DNA from: Dichotomocladium elegans
Taxonomy: Eukaryota > Mucoromycota > Mucoromycetes > Mucorales > Lichtheimiaceae
Length of the DNA: 64,000 nt
Assembly: GCA_025716815.1 (NCBI GenBank)
Contig: JAIXMN010000003.1
Span: 620,001-684,000 of the forward strand
Direction of reading: 5' to 3'
In this document: positions 34,852 to 47,300 of the stretch, one piece after another
Numbering within the stretch: position 1 is the stretch's first letter
Layout of the letters: each line of letters begins with the position of its first letter
Notes under the pieces: generated by a model
What the model was told of the DNA's origin: nothing
Seen by the model: only the letters and a program-made list of their open reading frames with translations
Database searches by the model: none
Translations under genes and position numbers: made by a program

Positions 34852-36660
34852 ATGGGACTCTTGCAAGCGATTGATACGGTCCTTCACAAGGGTGTGCAGC
34901 AGCCAACCTCTTATAGGAAAAAGCGCACCTATGAATTCGGCGACACTTTGGGTATACTTCCTTCCCCTCGTCAAGAGAGCCAGAAACAACCCCCCCACTC
35001 CACCCCCAGATTCTCTTACTCGCTTATCCCTCTCTTTCAAAGGCTTTGGCTCATTTGGTTACGTCAGAAAGGCGACCCGGGTGGCAGACAAGAAACAAGT
35101 GGCCATTAAGATCATTCCCAAAGAGAAAGTCAAGGGCCGCTTTGAAATGGTCCATGCTGAGATGCAGGTTCTCGAAGGCCGCAGTCATCCTAATGTCATT
35201 GGGTTTTATGATTTCTTTGAATCCCGGTGAGGTTTCATTCGACGATTCGCCATTGAGTTTGTTTTACTGTGACTTACTGTATATATGTCTTCTCTTTGAA
35301 TCGGTTTGATGCTCCCTTTCCCTGCTTTTCTATTTGTTGGAAGCGAGAAGTTCTATCTTGTGTTTGAACTGTAAGCGGAAGATTGCATGGTTACGCAGAA
35401 AATCAGATCACTGACAGCTCTGTATATCAAAAATAGCGCAACGGGAGGAGAGCTATTTGATCGACTCTTTGAACGAGGCAAGTTCACCGAAAAGGATGCC
35501 GTTCACCTCGTGAGATCTGTACTGCGCGGACTCGAGTACTTGCATTCGCATAACATCGTCCATCGAGGCAAGTAGAATCAGAAATATTATATTGTTTGTT
35601 TGCTTGTGTATGCATACATACTGGTTTTCTGACATGGCTGGATTACAGATTTGAAACCGGAGAACCTCCTCTTCAAAAGCCTTGACCCTGACGCGGAGCT
35701 TGCCATTTGCGATTTTGGGTAAAGTATGAAAAAATGGCCATGGGCTAGATTTACTTTGCACCGGTAAAAAAATAAGCATGTTTTTAATCCATTCGATTTA
35801 AAGTATCGCGAAGTTTATCGATACAGAAGACGCATCATCGTTGTTAAAAACGGTCTGCGGATCCCCCGGCTATGTGGGTATGTGATGGGCATCTTTTTAT
35901 CAGTTAGTCTTATATTCTGACTTGCTGTTTGGTGCCTAGCACCAGAAGTATATAAGCGGCAAGGTCATGGTGCGCCAGTAGATATATGGGCTCTCGGGTA
36001 AAGAATGAAAGGGAGAAAAGGGAGAAAAAAATCGCTTACATTCATATCTTCATCATATAGCGTCATTACATATACACTGTAAGAGGAATGACCCCGCCCT
36101 CCTCTATATATGTTGGATGGTGCTGTTAACCAGCTTTTCCAATAGACTATGTGGCTACCAGCCATTCCAAGGCGAAGGACAAGTAGAATTGATTGATCAA
36201 ATCACTCACGTCCAATACGAGTTTCATGACCGCTATTGGCATTCGGTTTCCCAAGACGGTAAAGCAGAAAGAGAAAGAGAACAATCCAGCAGCCTCACAT
36301 TTACTTGATTTGCACGCTTTAGCTAAAGATTTCATTCGACGACTTCTTAGCCTTGACCCAAAGGCACGCCCTTCAGCAACTGAGGCCCTTCAAGACCGGT
36401 GGTTGACCGGCAAAGGATCGGTGGCAGTAGCCGACGTCGACCTCCTTCAGACTGTGCGACAGAACTTTTGCCCCCGGCGAGCCCTTCGAAGTGCGGTAGG
36501 TGCCGTCAGAGCTATGAACCGGTTACGTACGAGTATATCGCCTCCCGTCGCCTTTGTCATCAATGACACGATGCTAATGGCTGCTAATGTTGACGAGAAA
36601 AAGCAGCCTATCAATCCTAATAGTATCCACATTGAACAAATATCCCTCGGTAAATTGTAA
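34852..36660 (+). CDS. Calcium/calmodulin-dependent protein kinase (CaMKI type)
   Basis: Ca2+/calmodulin-activated Ser/Thr kinase. Exons: 34852-34951, 35043-35226, 35344-35370, 35437-35567, 35649-35718, 35804-35877, 35940-35997, 36061-36078, 36146-36258 and 36323-36660; 370 aa, the usual CaMKI length. Motifs: GFGSFGYV glycine loop, Lys in [20 protein letters not shown] (Asp148), ICDFG (Asp169), activation loop [15 protein letters not shown], and [20 protein letters not shown]. The C-terminal [20 protein letters not shown] resembles the autoinhibitory/calmodulin-binding segment. Two exons are tiny (27 and 18 nt), and intron 4 (35568-35648) starts GCAAGT, a GC-AG intron lying inside the HRD motif. 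Confidence 0.95.
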
Positions 36661-37529
36661 ATATGCTCTCTTTTCTCTTTACTCTCCCTCTCTCTCTATT
36701 TCATTCCTTCTCTTTTTTTCCCCATGCTTCTCATTCATCATCAGCATCGTTTGCATAAATAAGTTTTTATATAATGCGAAATAATCTATTATAGAAAGAG
36801 CTACTATTTGTTTGCGTTTTCAAGGGCAGAAGGTGACCTTATATGTGGATGCATGACAAAAATAGATCCTCTGAGCATTGTCACATGGATACGTACAGAC
36901 GCCAGGAGAGGCCCTCTTGACTGTTTACGTGAATCGATCGGTCATACAAAGTGCTGAGTGTGCCGTGGTTGCGTATACATCAACCGATGGTCTTTCTTTC
37001 CTTTTAGGCGAGTAAGCGTTTTCATCTGCCGTAGACATATCTCTCATGATGAATGACTCGGATGTCAGAGCAGCGGTGCAACAGACACCCTAGCAGTGCT
37101 GAAGACTGATGCTACTGCTGCTGCGTGTCCACATTCGGCGAGCCCTGTCATCTGCCATGTTTTCTCCCCTGCCTTGACCAACGTGCATCATTTGAATGTG
37201 GGCCACATCATTTTTTATTTTCTCTTTTTTTTGGAATTGTTGGATTGAACGACCAGGAGACTTTTTTTTTCTGGAAATGACAAGAAAGGATGAATGAATA
37301 AGGAGAGGAAGGAGAAAACTAGGGAGGATACTATATTCAAGATTGTCTGGCACTGATGTATCGGTGAGACCAGCACCGAGCAATAGTTCTAGGGTACATA
37401 CTACCTGCTTTATCTTTACTTGTAAGAAAAAAAGAGCCGTATCATATTGTATAAATAAATAATCAATTTCACATTCATGAATTAAACCCTGCTACATAGT
37501 CAACAGAAACGCATTACTCATCCTCCTCT
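36661..37529. other. Region downstream of CaM kinase gene
   Basis: A minus-strand frame at 37,383-37,090 (LGAGLTDTSVPDNLEY at its start) has mixed character; it may include an exon of an unknown gene but I could not anchor it. The rest is A+T-rich. Confidence 0.35.
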
Positions 37530-37930
37530 TCCATAAGCTTTGACTAGCACTCAGTGACCCCTAGGAGTCCGCGGTTACCTGGAGTAGTTTGCAAAATAAC
37601 CAGAGAGGAATGGCAGCACACCAGAAGTGATGAATAAGGGGCAAAAGTGAAACAAGGCCCTGGACTTGCATACCTTTCCACGACTCAATCTACGAAGGCA
37701 CAGTAAATTTTTAGTTTGCAGTAATAAACAATTTTAGTGTTCAGGGAGTGTAAAGGCGTGACAGTTGGTGATATATAAAACTTTTTCTTTATTGATCTGT
37801 GGATCGCCTCAGATAGGCATACGGATGGTCTCACGAATTGAACTATCCCCGGACGAAAACGCTCGATTTGAGCCTCAAAGTGATGGACATTTCGCAGAAT
37901 CGGGTCTTCTCGTCGCTGTGCTCGCCAAAC
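37530..37930 (-). pseudogene. Exon-like fragments of an unknown gene beside a Tc1 relic
   Basis: On the minus strand a TTATTACAG acceptor precedes an open block FGEHSDEKTRFCEMSITLRL (37,930-37,845). About 150 bp on, a CTTCGTAG acceptor precedes IESWK, a GTATGC donor, and a CTACTCCAG acceptor then gives GNRGLLGVTEC with a stop. The spacing and sites look like the 3' exons of a real gene. The upstream side runs into a Tc1 fragment at about 37,960, so the gene may have been truncated by that insertion or rearrangement. Family not recognised. Confidence 0.25.
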
Positions 37931-37964
37931 TGTAATAAGGGCGGGTTAGGAAACACAAGACATG

Positions 37965-38430
37965 CACTATTTTCCAAATCAAAGTCGTATCCTCCCAGTT
38001 CTGAAGTCGCAGGATCACAAAATGTCACATATATACACGGAAGCATGTCGCACCGTCTCTTTTATATACTTTTGCATTCTGAAATGCAGCAACCTTTTTT
38101 TCTACAGAGATGGCTAAGGTCATGTCGTTGTTGAGCGTGGCTGTCCTCAACCTATGCACAATGTTGTTGTTGATGAAGAAATGTGCTCTCTGCAACCCGT
38201 TTGTTCTCGCACTTGATATCTACGTAGTATATCTTGCAAAGATAACTCTGAGCTTACTACCATACACATTCCCAAGCGAAAAGATACAGACTTTTGGATG
38301 AAAGAAGCGGATCAAGCACAGGTACACAGAGTACACTGACCAAGACAAGGTCAGATTTTACAGACTGATGTTTGGAAGGTCTTGAATGCATCAGCTGCTG
38401 CAAAACAGCTAGGAATCCATGCTCGTTCAG
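37965..38430 (+). mobile_element. Tc1/mariner relic, 5' part
   Basis: Sequence from the left end (CACTATTTTCCAAATCAAAG, TTCTGAAGTCGCAGGATCAC) through the N-terminal transposase region (AGAAGCGGATCAAGCACAGG, GTCAGATTTTACAGACTGAT) matches the other copies. It lacks the catalytic core and breaks off near 38,430 into unrelated sequence. Confidence 0.75.
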
Positions 38431-38624
38431 CCCAGCGTATTTTCTTTCATGTAACTTGCAGCTCTCAGACATAGTTATTTCCGGCGATCCAATCAATATC
38501 TGTATACATTCGACCCTTCCATCTTTTTTACATAAAGATCTGTCTAGAATTATCGTAAGCCGGGTTACGGCCATTCTCAATTATGACAAGTAGCTAGACA
38601 CCCATAAACATGAGGGTCAAAGCC

Positions 38625-38755
38625 TTGAAAATCGGTCACACCTATCTATCTTCATCGACGACTCGTTTTCCAAGAACCTGCTGTCTTTGTTCCTTGCTCT
38701 TGACTGCTGACCAAAACTGCTCAATCTCCTCAAATTTCGATCTTGTTAGTTAGAG
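38625..38755 (-). mobile_element. Tc1/mariner relic, 3' part in opposite orientation
   Basis: The minus strand reads the C-terminal region around the catalytic Glu (IEQFWSAVKSKEQ...) followed by LGKRVVDED-like residues. It is the complementary part of the transposase missing from the neighbouring plus-strand fragment, but reversed, indicating two insertions or an internal inversion. Confidence 0.55.
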
Positions 38756-40190
38756 GTATCTTCACTTTTATGAGTAGGCTCATTGCCATTACGTACCAAA
38801 TAATGTGCATACTCCTTCTTTCTGTTACGCATGATAGCAGCGGCGAGAAGACCAGATTCAAAGGAGGGGACCTGCTTTCCTGACGCTGCCGATATTGACA
38901 AAGCTTGAGGCATAACAACCATCTTTTCTGTGGAAGCCAAAATTATCTTACCTGCTTTACAGAAATACTTCATTCAAACGATCTACACCTCTCTGTATTG
39001 AGTGTCGCATGCGAGGTTTTATGGATGCAATCAAATCTGCAGCCTACATCTATCGTGCACCCAAACTGTTTGTTGTGGCAGCGGGATTCCTGCTACATAT
39101 CAACCAAGTTCCTTTCATATAGCGGATCATCAGATGAAGCTGTTCCCACAAAATCCATCTTCTGGAAAACAATCTTCAACACCTTCCTAGTCAGTCTCTG
39201 TGATTTCAGATCGGTGTATCAATAATAAACCAGCAACTCTCAATTGTCCTCTTCTGGGTTCAACGTTCGTTTGGGTTCCTATATCGTATTTTGGATGCTT
39301 CCCCTTTATGAGTGCGGAAAGGAATCGTCAAATGATCACGATGAATTCCTCAACGTCTCTATTGAGACCATGCCAGGCACGCTAACTACTGCCGTTTGGT
39401 GTGAAATGTACATACACTTTGGCCTTTATCCTAAAAGATACTGCTTATTTCTTCGAGATACATCAAAAACTGGCATGTGCAATCACCTTCTAAACGAGCA
39501 CATTTAAAAAACCATGTGTGGGGGGGAGGGTAATCCGAAGTTGCAAGGAGAGGAGATGTAGCTAAATATTTATCTCAGCTTTCTTAAGGCTACAAAAGAT
39601 AGTATGGATAAGTATAAATGAATCCAGGGACATTATTTGATAATGGAAAATGCACCTAATGATAAAGATGTGTCCATTCCGAACAGGTTATTGGTACCGA
39701 GCCGGAGCTACTAAGTCAAAGGGTGTGGAGAGGCGTTGGCAAATGAAAACCTTTTTTTGAAAATAAAGTACAATGCAGGTATCCTCTGCGGCGAACAGAT
39801 AGATCGAGAGAGAAACACATCTCTTCATCAGCAACATGACCCGCCCATCTTTGTCAAGAAGTCGATAACTTATTTCAAGAATGTTGAAGATGTATGGGAG
39901 GGAAAGTCGACAGGCATGGAAAGGTTGCATATTTTTCCAGACATCGATTCGGTAAGCTCTTTGCTGGACATTCGCTTTGTCATTTTGCCGCAAAACCTTC
40001 TTGGCAAATGCGACTTCTGGTTCGGATGGCATGCGGCTTCAATATTGGGAGTGCCATATATGCCTTCCAATCGATCCACTTCCCCAAAAAACTGGGAAAG
40101 TCAACCATACACATACATGTTGTTGTTGCTGCCCAGATAGAAGGCTCCCTCTTTTATTTCCAGAAATGAGAGAACAAGGGGCAAAAGCGC
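38756..40190. other. Fragmented region before eL15, no supported gene
   Basis: Minus-strand blocks at 38,973-38,746 (MPQALSISAASGKQVPSFES) and a Cys/His-containing stretch near 39,110-39,030 (SRCHNKQFGCTIDVGCRFDC) look coding but are interrupted by stops. A frame on the plus strand at 39,736-40,140 is also open but unrecognised. A separate Tc1 scrap lies inside at 39,535-39,668. The downstream end borders the eL15 terminator region. Confidence 0.3.
39535..39668 (+). mobile_element. Tc1/mariner transposase scrap
   Basis: Short stretch preserving the interval between the two catalytic Asp motifs: YLSFLKATKDSMDKYK, then after a stop GHYLIMENAPNDK, equivalent to the GHYLVMDNAPIHK motif of the better copies. 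Asp of MDNAP is Glu here. Dead. Confidence 0.6.
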
Positions 40191-40805
40191 TTAGCGATAG
40201 CGGCGAAGAGAGAGCGTGTTGCGACGCTTCCAGTTAGAGTAACGGCCAGCACCCTTGGTCTTGTTGTACTTGTGACCCTTAGCCTTACCACGGCTCTTCT
40301 TGCCAATGGCGGTAAGTCCACGGGCCTCACGGCGCTTATGAACAGGATTGACAATCCAGTTAATGCGGGGATCGCGACGGATGGCCTTGTGCGAGGGGTC
40401 GACAAGAATGACCTCGAAGTATTTGTAGGTAGCATCCTGGTTAATCCAGTACGAGTTCAAGACACGGAGGTTACCGCACTTGCGACCAACACGCTCCTCA
40501 GCCGTCGAGCGGAGGGAGCGTTGATACTTGAGTTGGTTAACACCCTCATTGACCGGCTTGCCGTAAGTAGCACCCTTGGGAACGGGTCTCTTGCGGCCAC
40601 CGCGGCGGACACGGATACGGTAGATCACAAAGCCCTGCTTAGCCTTGTAACCCAAACGGCGTGCCTTGTCAGGGCGCGAGGGGCGCGAAGCACGATGGAT
40701 CACATTGAGCTGACGATACTCCCAGCAACGGACGCGAAGAAGGAATCGGAAGACATCCGACTGCTTCTTTCTGTGGAGCTCCTCGAGATACTTGTAAGCA
40801 CCCAT
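40191..40805 (-). CDS. RPL15: 60S ribosomal protein eL15
   Basis: Structural protein of the large ribosomal subunit. Uninterrupted 204-codon frame, the exact length of the yeast protein. The start [20 protein letters not shown] and blocks such as [40 protein letters not shown] and the basic C-terminus [13 protein letters not shown] are characteristic. Codons are strongly biased toward C-ending forms relative to neighbours, as expected for a highly expressed gene. An intron in the 5' leader is possible; none is needed in the coding part. Confidence 0.98.
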   Translation of the reverse strand: MGAYKYLEELHRKKQSDVFRFLLRVRCWEYRQLNVIHRASRPSRPDKARRLGYKAKQGFVIYRIRVRRGGRKRPVPKGATYGKPVNEGVNQLKYQRSLRSTAEERVGRKCGNLRVLNSYWINQDATYKYFEVILVDPSHKAIRRDPRINWIVNPVHKRREARGLTAIGKKSRGKAKGHKYNKTKGAGRYSNWKRRNTLSLRRYR

Positions 40806-41355
40806 GCTGATCTGCTCATGATTCCAATGTCAGTCATCCGATAAAAAAAATTCATCATATCCACGCGGTAAGCACCCATCAATCCATCTGTAGATCAATC
40901 CATCCGCCCGTCATAGATGCTGGATTCTATAAGGTGGTTCGCATTATGTACCTTCTCAGATGTGGATAAAGAGGGAGATCACTCGCTGTCTCCAATCCTC
41001 ACCATGGTTCCGCCGCCCAGCCATATCATGCACCACGTGACCGCGGGTAAATTATATGCCATGGATAGCTGAAAGAAAAAACGCGCGGTGCTGGCCGCTA
41101 ACCTTGGTCGTCCTTCATTTTGTCATACTCAAAATGTGTCCCTGGTATCATCTATAAAGCAAAAGGGGTGATTATGTGCGCTCCTGTTTGAAAAGTGATA
41201 AAAGAAAACGAAAGAGCTTGTGCTGTCGGCATTCATTGTTCAACTACAGCACAAACAGACGATCATGCGTCCGAGTCCTTCGTCTCATGTCGGGGTTTTC
41301 GAAGATCTTCCCACTTACTCTGCTCAAACCTGAGTGGGGCGCTTCACTTTTTTTT
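40806..41355. promoter_or_regulatory. Divergent promoter region eL15 / FAB1
   Basis: 550 bp between divergent starts. The open frame that runs upstream from the FAB1 ATG (back to 41,176) lacks family resemblance and is read as leader. No TATA box identified with confidence. Confidence 0.5.
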
Positions 41356-44300
41356 ATGAACACGGACATCACTACTCTTACGAGCTTCAACTTCGAAGTT
41401 CCGGAATGTGATGAGGAGGAAGATTGGGCTTTGTCCAAGGTTTTCACAAAATTTAAAGCGGCTGTTTCTGGACAATCTACTGCCCATTCAACAAACTCAC
41501 ACAACTATGATGACGGCCAGCGATCCGAGTATACCAATTCGCAAACGGCATCGGCATCGATTGATGATATATCGCTCATTTCAGTTGCTGCTACAGATCC
41601 TGGGCCGCAAAGTCATATAGTTGTTACCTCGCCAACACCTCCAATGTCCTATAGAGAGAACACGACGCCAATAATGGGATTACATACGCGGGCATCAACG
41701 TCGACAGCTGTTACTACAGTCACCGCCTCTGCTGTACCGGATAGCTATAGCATTAAGAGCTCACGTACTGCTGAACAACAGTCGACATCGTCCGGAGCAG
41801 GGAATGCTGAATACATGGACTTGATTCAACCAATCACAAAATCGTCCTCGGTTGACAGCGACGCACAGTCCGTTTCTACCACGTTCTCCATATCAACATC
41901 CCATTCACTTAGCCGAATCATTGCCAGGTTGAGAGGCCGAAAATCAGACAAGGAATTTTGGATGCCGGATGAGCAATGCAGAGAGTGTTACAAATGCCGA
42001 AAACCTTTCAAGCTCCTGAGACGGCGACATCACTGTCGGATATGTGGTAGGGTACAACCTAATATGGGTTTGACGTGTGACATACCTTTCGATTCACAAA
42101 ACTCTTTTCACTTTTAGGACAAATTTTCTGTGGCACGTGTGCATCGCATACGATATCGGGGAAACTGTACAAGCAAAAAGGCGAGGTCCGCGTCTGTAAC
42201 TTTTGTTACTGGGAGCACCATTTAGGAAGTGACGATTGCGCCAACGATGCTGAGTCGGAATATGGGATGCTTGAAGATCAATCGCAGCAGCAAGACAAGC
42301 CTATAATACCCTCACAGCCGCCTCCTAGTGCTCCACCCAAAATGCATATACCTACAGCAACTGTGAAGCAGCCAAGTAGTAATCAAAGCCAGCAATACGG
42401 CAATTATGATGCAACCACCGTCCAACTCGAAATCACAACTGACACATCCAGTCTGCATGACTATCCAAAATCTTCATTGCAGCAAGGAGGTACCCTCTCT
42501 CACTCCGGATCAATTTCGGCTGCTCACGATACGGATAAAGAGTGCGAGAACAACATGGATGGAAGCTTAAGGAGACTCTTGGATGCTGGAACATCTTTGC
42601 TCAAATCCCGACCTCGATCGTATACATCGTCATCAGTCGCATTAGACGATTCGAGGTATGGAGGTTGGTATCACGGTTCGCCTTCCTCATTGCAGGGCAA
42701 CTGGACTACCCCTATCAACAATTACGATCGAGGAGGAGGGATGCTGCTAGCTGAACGAGCGTTCAGTCCGTTTATGGGGAGTGGTATGGAATATGGAGAA
42801 GAAGATGAAGTTCTTGAGCCCCATCGATATGATTTGTACAGTCGTTCATCGAGTCATCCCGGAGGAAGAATTTCCTTTCGGTTACCATCCCCAGTGCCCT
42901 GTCAGCCTCCGTCAGGATTTCCCCTTAAGCTTGACTCAGGCGCTACATTCCATGTTCACGATTCGGTCGGAAGCGATGATGAAGCTTATGACAATCGCCT
43001 TCGCGCAAAGCGCACCGAGGAGCTGCGAGGACAGATTGGGCAGGAACGATCGCTTTCCCTACGTCGTCAGAGCCTTGGCGGGAATCGCGCAGGATCTCGC
43101 CATGAGAGCAACCGCAGGCACGGAGGCATCCGTATCAACACATCCAACCTACCAAAAGCAGACTATTCCTTACTGCAGAGCGAAGGTTGGTCTCCGGCGC
43201 CATTCATATCGCCTTTTGATGACAGATACACAGGCGGGCTGTTTGATCAAAATTTTAAGTCTCGTCTGCTGACATCACGCAACCGCCGGATATCTGCGCC
43301 ACCATCTAATGTCGAGCTCAACTATGGCGCTCTTATGCACGCCAGACGTATGCTTAAACAGCTCATGTCGGACGAGATCTTTGGGGCCATGTCGTCACAG
43401 AGCAAACTTGAATGGGAAAATGTTCTCACAAGTCTTTTGCTCAAGGTTGCAGACAACGTCCGGCCAGAAGTTCAGTCGGGTGATGATATGGATATACGTC
43501 ATTATATCAAAATCAAAAAAGTGCCAGGCGGCGTACCAGCTGATAGCTTTTACGTCAAGGGCGTCATGTTTACAAAAAATGTGGCTCATAAAAAGATGGT
43601 GCGCAACATACCCCATCCGAGGATACTTATTCTTCTTTTCCCTCTGGATTACTCACGAGCTGAAATGGAAAACCAACTCATGTCTATCCAGCCAGTTATT
43701 GAACAAGAGCGAGAGCATATTCGGAAGTTAGTGGCCCGCATTGTAGCGCTTCGACCTACATTAATTCTTGTCAAGTCCACCGTGTCAAGAGTTGCATTGG
43801 AATATCTCCTTGAAGCCAATATACCCGTCATCCATAATGTGAAATACAGTGTGATTGAAGCTGTAGCAAGATGCACGCGCGCCAGCATCGTCTCATCCGT
43901 TGACAAGCTGCAACACGGTGGACTGTCTCTGGGTCAGTGTGATACCTTTGAGATACGTACTTTTATACATGACATGATACCAAATCGACGCAAGACATAT
44001 TTAATTTTTGACGAATGTCAACCTGATCTCGGCGGGACTATTGTACTTCGGGGCGCACCGATGGATACTCTGCGTCTTATCAAGAGGCTAATCGATTTCA
44101 TGGTGTTCGTGGTGAATAACCTCAAGCTAGAGAATTCCCTCTTACGGGACTCATTCGCAAAAAATCGCAGCTCTGATCAACAAGAGGGGATTCGCTCTGA
44201 GGCGACAGATATGCAAAATGCCTTGCTTATACACAATGACGAATTGCCCGACAAACAGAACGTACCACAGATATCGCTTTCGGAGGAAGTAGACGAAATC

Positions 44301-47300
44301 GAGAGATATATCAAATTGTATCGCGATACTCTATTATCAGCTTCCCAATTTGTTACGTTTCCACAGCCCTATATTTTGACATGCATGAAGGAAACAAATG
44401 ACCGTCTAATAGCCTCGAGAGCATCCGCCACAGGGACGACACTGCCTAATAGCAAGTGTGTCACCGATCGACAAAGCATTGACCATAATGCGATGGGTCT
44501 TTCTCTTGACGGAGAGTATGAACGTCTTCTTGTGAAACAAAGTCAGTTAAAAAAGGCATGGAACGCATATCTCAGAGACAGCAGCGATCACATCAATCCA
44601 TTTTACCACCAAAATATTGTAATTTTGTATTCAAACGTCTGTACTATCACCACCGTTCCTTGCCAAGGACCCGAGATACGGATATTCGAATACTACTCTC
44701 CGCCCTCGGACCAGACCCTAGGTCAATATGTTACTGATCTCTGTAAGAACGCTACGCAGCCATGTTCGTCTACGTTGTGCGAGCATCCGGTTCATCGACA
44801 TTACCGGTCCTACGCTCACGGCAATGCCAAAATTAATGTAATGATTGAGGACTTCCCTTGCCCACAGCCGGGCATGTCCGAGAAAATCCTTATGTGGAGT
44901 TATTGCAACGAATGTAAAAAGCCGACGCCTGTAACAACCATGTCTGAGAACACCTGGAACTACTCATTCGGTAAATTCCTTGAGATCTGTCTTTATCAAC
45001 GAGGCGTACATTGCAGAGCCGATATATGTCCTCACGACATTGGACTGCATCATGTGCGCTATTTCGGTTACAGGGACTTCGCCATCCGGTTCCAGTACGA
45101 GCCTATTGAGCTGCTTGAAGTATTTCCCCCGCCCATGAAGCTTTTTATTTTGAGCCAGGTTCAGATAGATCTCAAGGATGCCGAACTCGGGTCTCTTCGT
45201 ACAAAGATTAACAGGTTTTATCAATCCATAATTGAACGCAACAAATCATTTCCGTATGATCTTGTCGATCCGCGCAGGTTTGAGGCGTGCAAGGCAGAAC
45301 TGCAAGAGATTTCACAACGCTGTGACAGCGAGAAGAAGCAGGTGCTTCAAATTCTTCAAGAAGTCTATGCGACAACCGAGCCATACGACACATTGACAAT
45401 AAACTGGGTACGGCGGATTCTTTATCAACAAATCGCGCATTGGGACCTTGAATATGCCGATTTAGTTCAGCATTATCTTCAGCCAGAGCGTGAATTACGC
45501 AAGATTACGGCAAGCCATTTACGGAAAGTATTTCTTACAGATCTACCTGAGGAAGCCATAGGCGGTGAACGCACAAAACGTGCAACCGAGACGAATGATC
45601 TGCCGTTACTAGGGACAGAACTTGATGGCGAAAACATATCCGATGAGGAGGGGCTGACGTTGTTGCATCGGCCGATGGTATTCCCGCAGCTGGGATGCTC
45701 ACCAGTGGAATCAGAAACGATCTATACGCAGCCGGAAAGCATGGCACAAACAAAGGAATTTGACCGCCCATCTTTCTTACGGCCTGAAATACACAGACGC
45801 CTGTCGCTCGAGCTAATGCGAGAGCTCAACGTCAAATTCAAACTTGAGGAAGCTTTCCAGGAGAAAGGCGCTCAGGAGTCGTCAAGGGCCAAATCTCCCG
45901 TCAGTCTTCTAACATCTGCGGCCGCTACGCCTTCTCGCATTCCTGTATTGCACCTTAGCCATCAGCAGAAGGGCAAGTGCTCACCGTCGTTGAATGATTC
46001 GTCTCCCTCGACAACCTACCATAACGCACAGCCCTCTGTTCAAACCTTCGAGCAGCAGCAGCAGCCGCAACAACAGCGTCAACAAGCGGAACTTATGAGA
46101 CGCGTGTCTAAATTACCCAACTATCGATACGACTTGCTACCGCGTTCTGAAGACACACCTACAAGCGACGGGCGATTATATCCAAACATTCGCCCGCCTT
46201 TGTTCACGGCAACACAAAATCAAAACTTCCATCATGCCCGGCCAAATGGGCACAGCACATCCAGGGATGAGGAGTCATCCGGGTCATCAACAAGAAAAGA
46301 CGTGCGCAGAATCTATCCAGCGCGAGATAAACATTTTCGTTCCAAGCTACCACGTAAGAAAACATCACTGCAGGTGTATACCCACGTAAACGACCTTGTC
46401 AAGGAGAATTTAGAGGACGAGTTTCTTGAAGACGAGCAGAAAGAAACCCGAGCGAACGATGACAAATCCTCTGTTGACTATTTTACGGACTTGGCGCCAT
46501 ACTCGAGTCATGTAAACGATTTTCAGAACAGGGCGCTTTTTCCAAAGCGATACAGCGGCGTCGCTGAAGCAATTACTGAGTTTGGTATGGAGCTTGATCG
46601 ACATCCTCCCCCCGCAGTTGATCTTTTGGAGCCTCCGCCGGTCAGCATGATCGCCGGCGTGTCGGCATCCGATATTCGGGATTGTGTTGAGGAAAGGGAG
46701 GAGCAAGAAACAAGCACAGATACCAAGGGCCGCGATGGTGAGAGTAAGGCGCCACCGGAGAAGAGCTCGTTTATGAAAACAATCACCAGCTTGTTGACTG
46801 ATGGCGGTATTGGCAATTTACTACCTCTGGAATATCCGCTGCGGCCATCCGAACATATATTTCCGGATTCCTTTGTGATCGTCGACGAGGACAAGCCTAG
46901 CACAATCATCGCATATACACTGACTTGCGACGATTACTTGAATAAAATGCATGGCGTTCAGGACTCAACGTCCGAGTTCTCTGTGGATGATCACAGCATG
47001 TCTACGACTGTTGTTGGCATGAACGACACACCGACGATAGCAGATAACAGCGTGGATTCTATACCTACACCCGCACCTGATATCCAGGAGACATTGACGA
47101 GAGAATCCGGGACCCACATGGGCTACCGTAAGTAACCTGGTGCCTGATTGACTTGCACCTGCGCTTACACACCCTCCTACTGCTGTCCATGTAGATTTTA
47201 GGACGGGAAACACAAAGTTCTTTTGCAAGATCTTCTTTGTGGAGCAGTTTGATGCGCTCAGACGCAATTGCGGATGCGACGAGAGTTACATTCTTTCGCT

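Noticed and set aside
40272..40844. 190-codon plus-strand ORF opposite eL15
   Set aside because: A mirror of the strongly biased codons of the eL15 gene.
41176..41355. Upstream extension of FAB1
   Set aside because: No family similarity before [16 protein letters not shown]; best read as untranslated leader.
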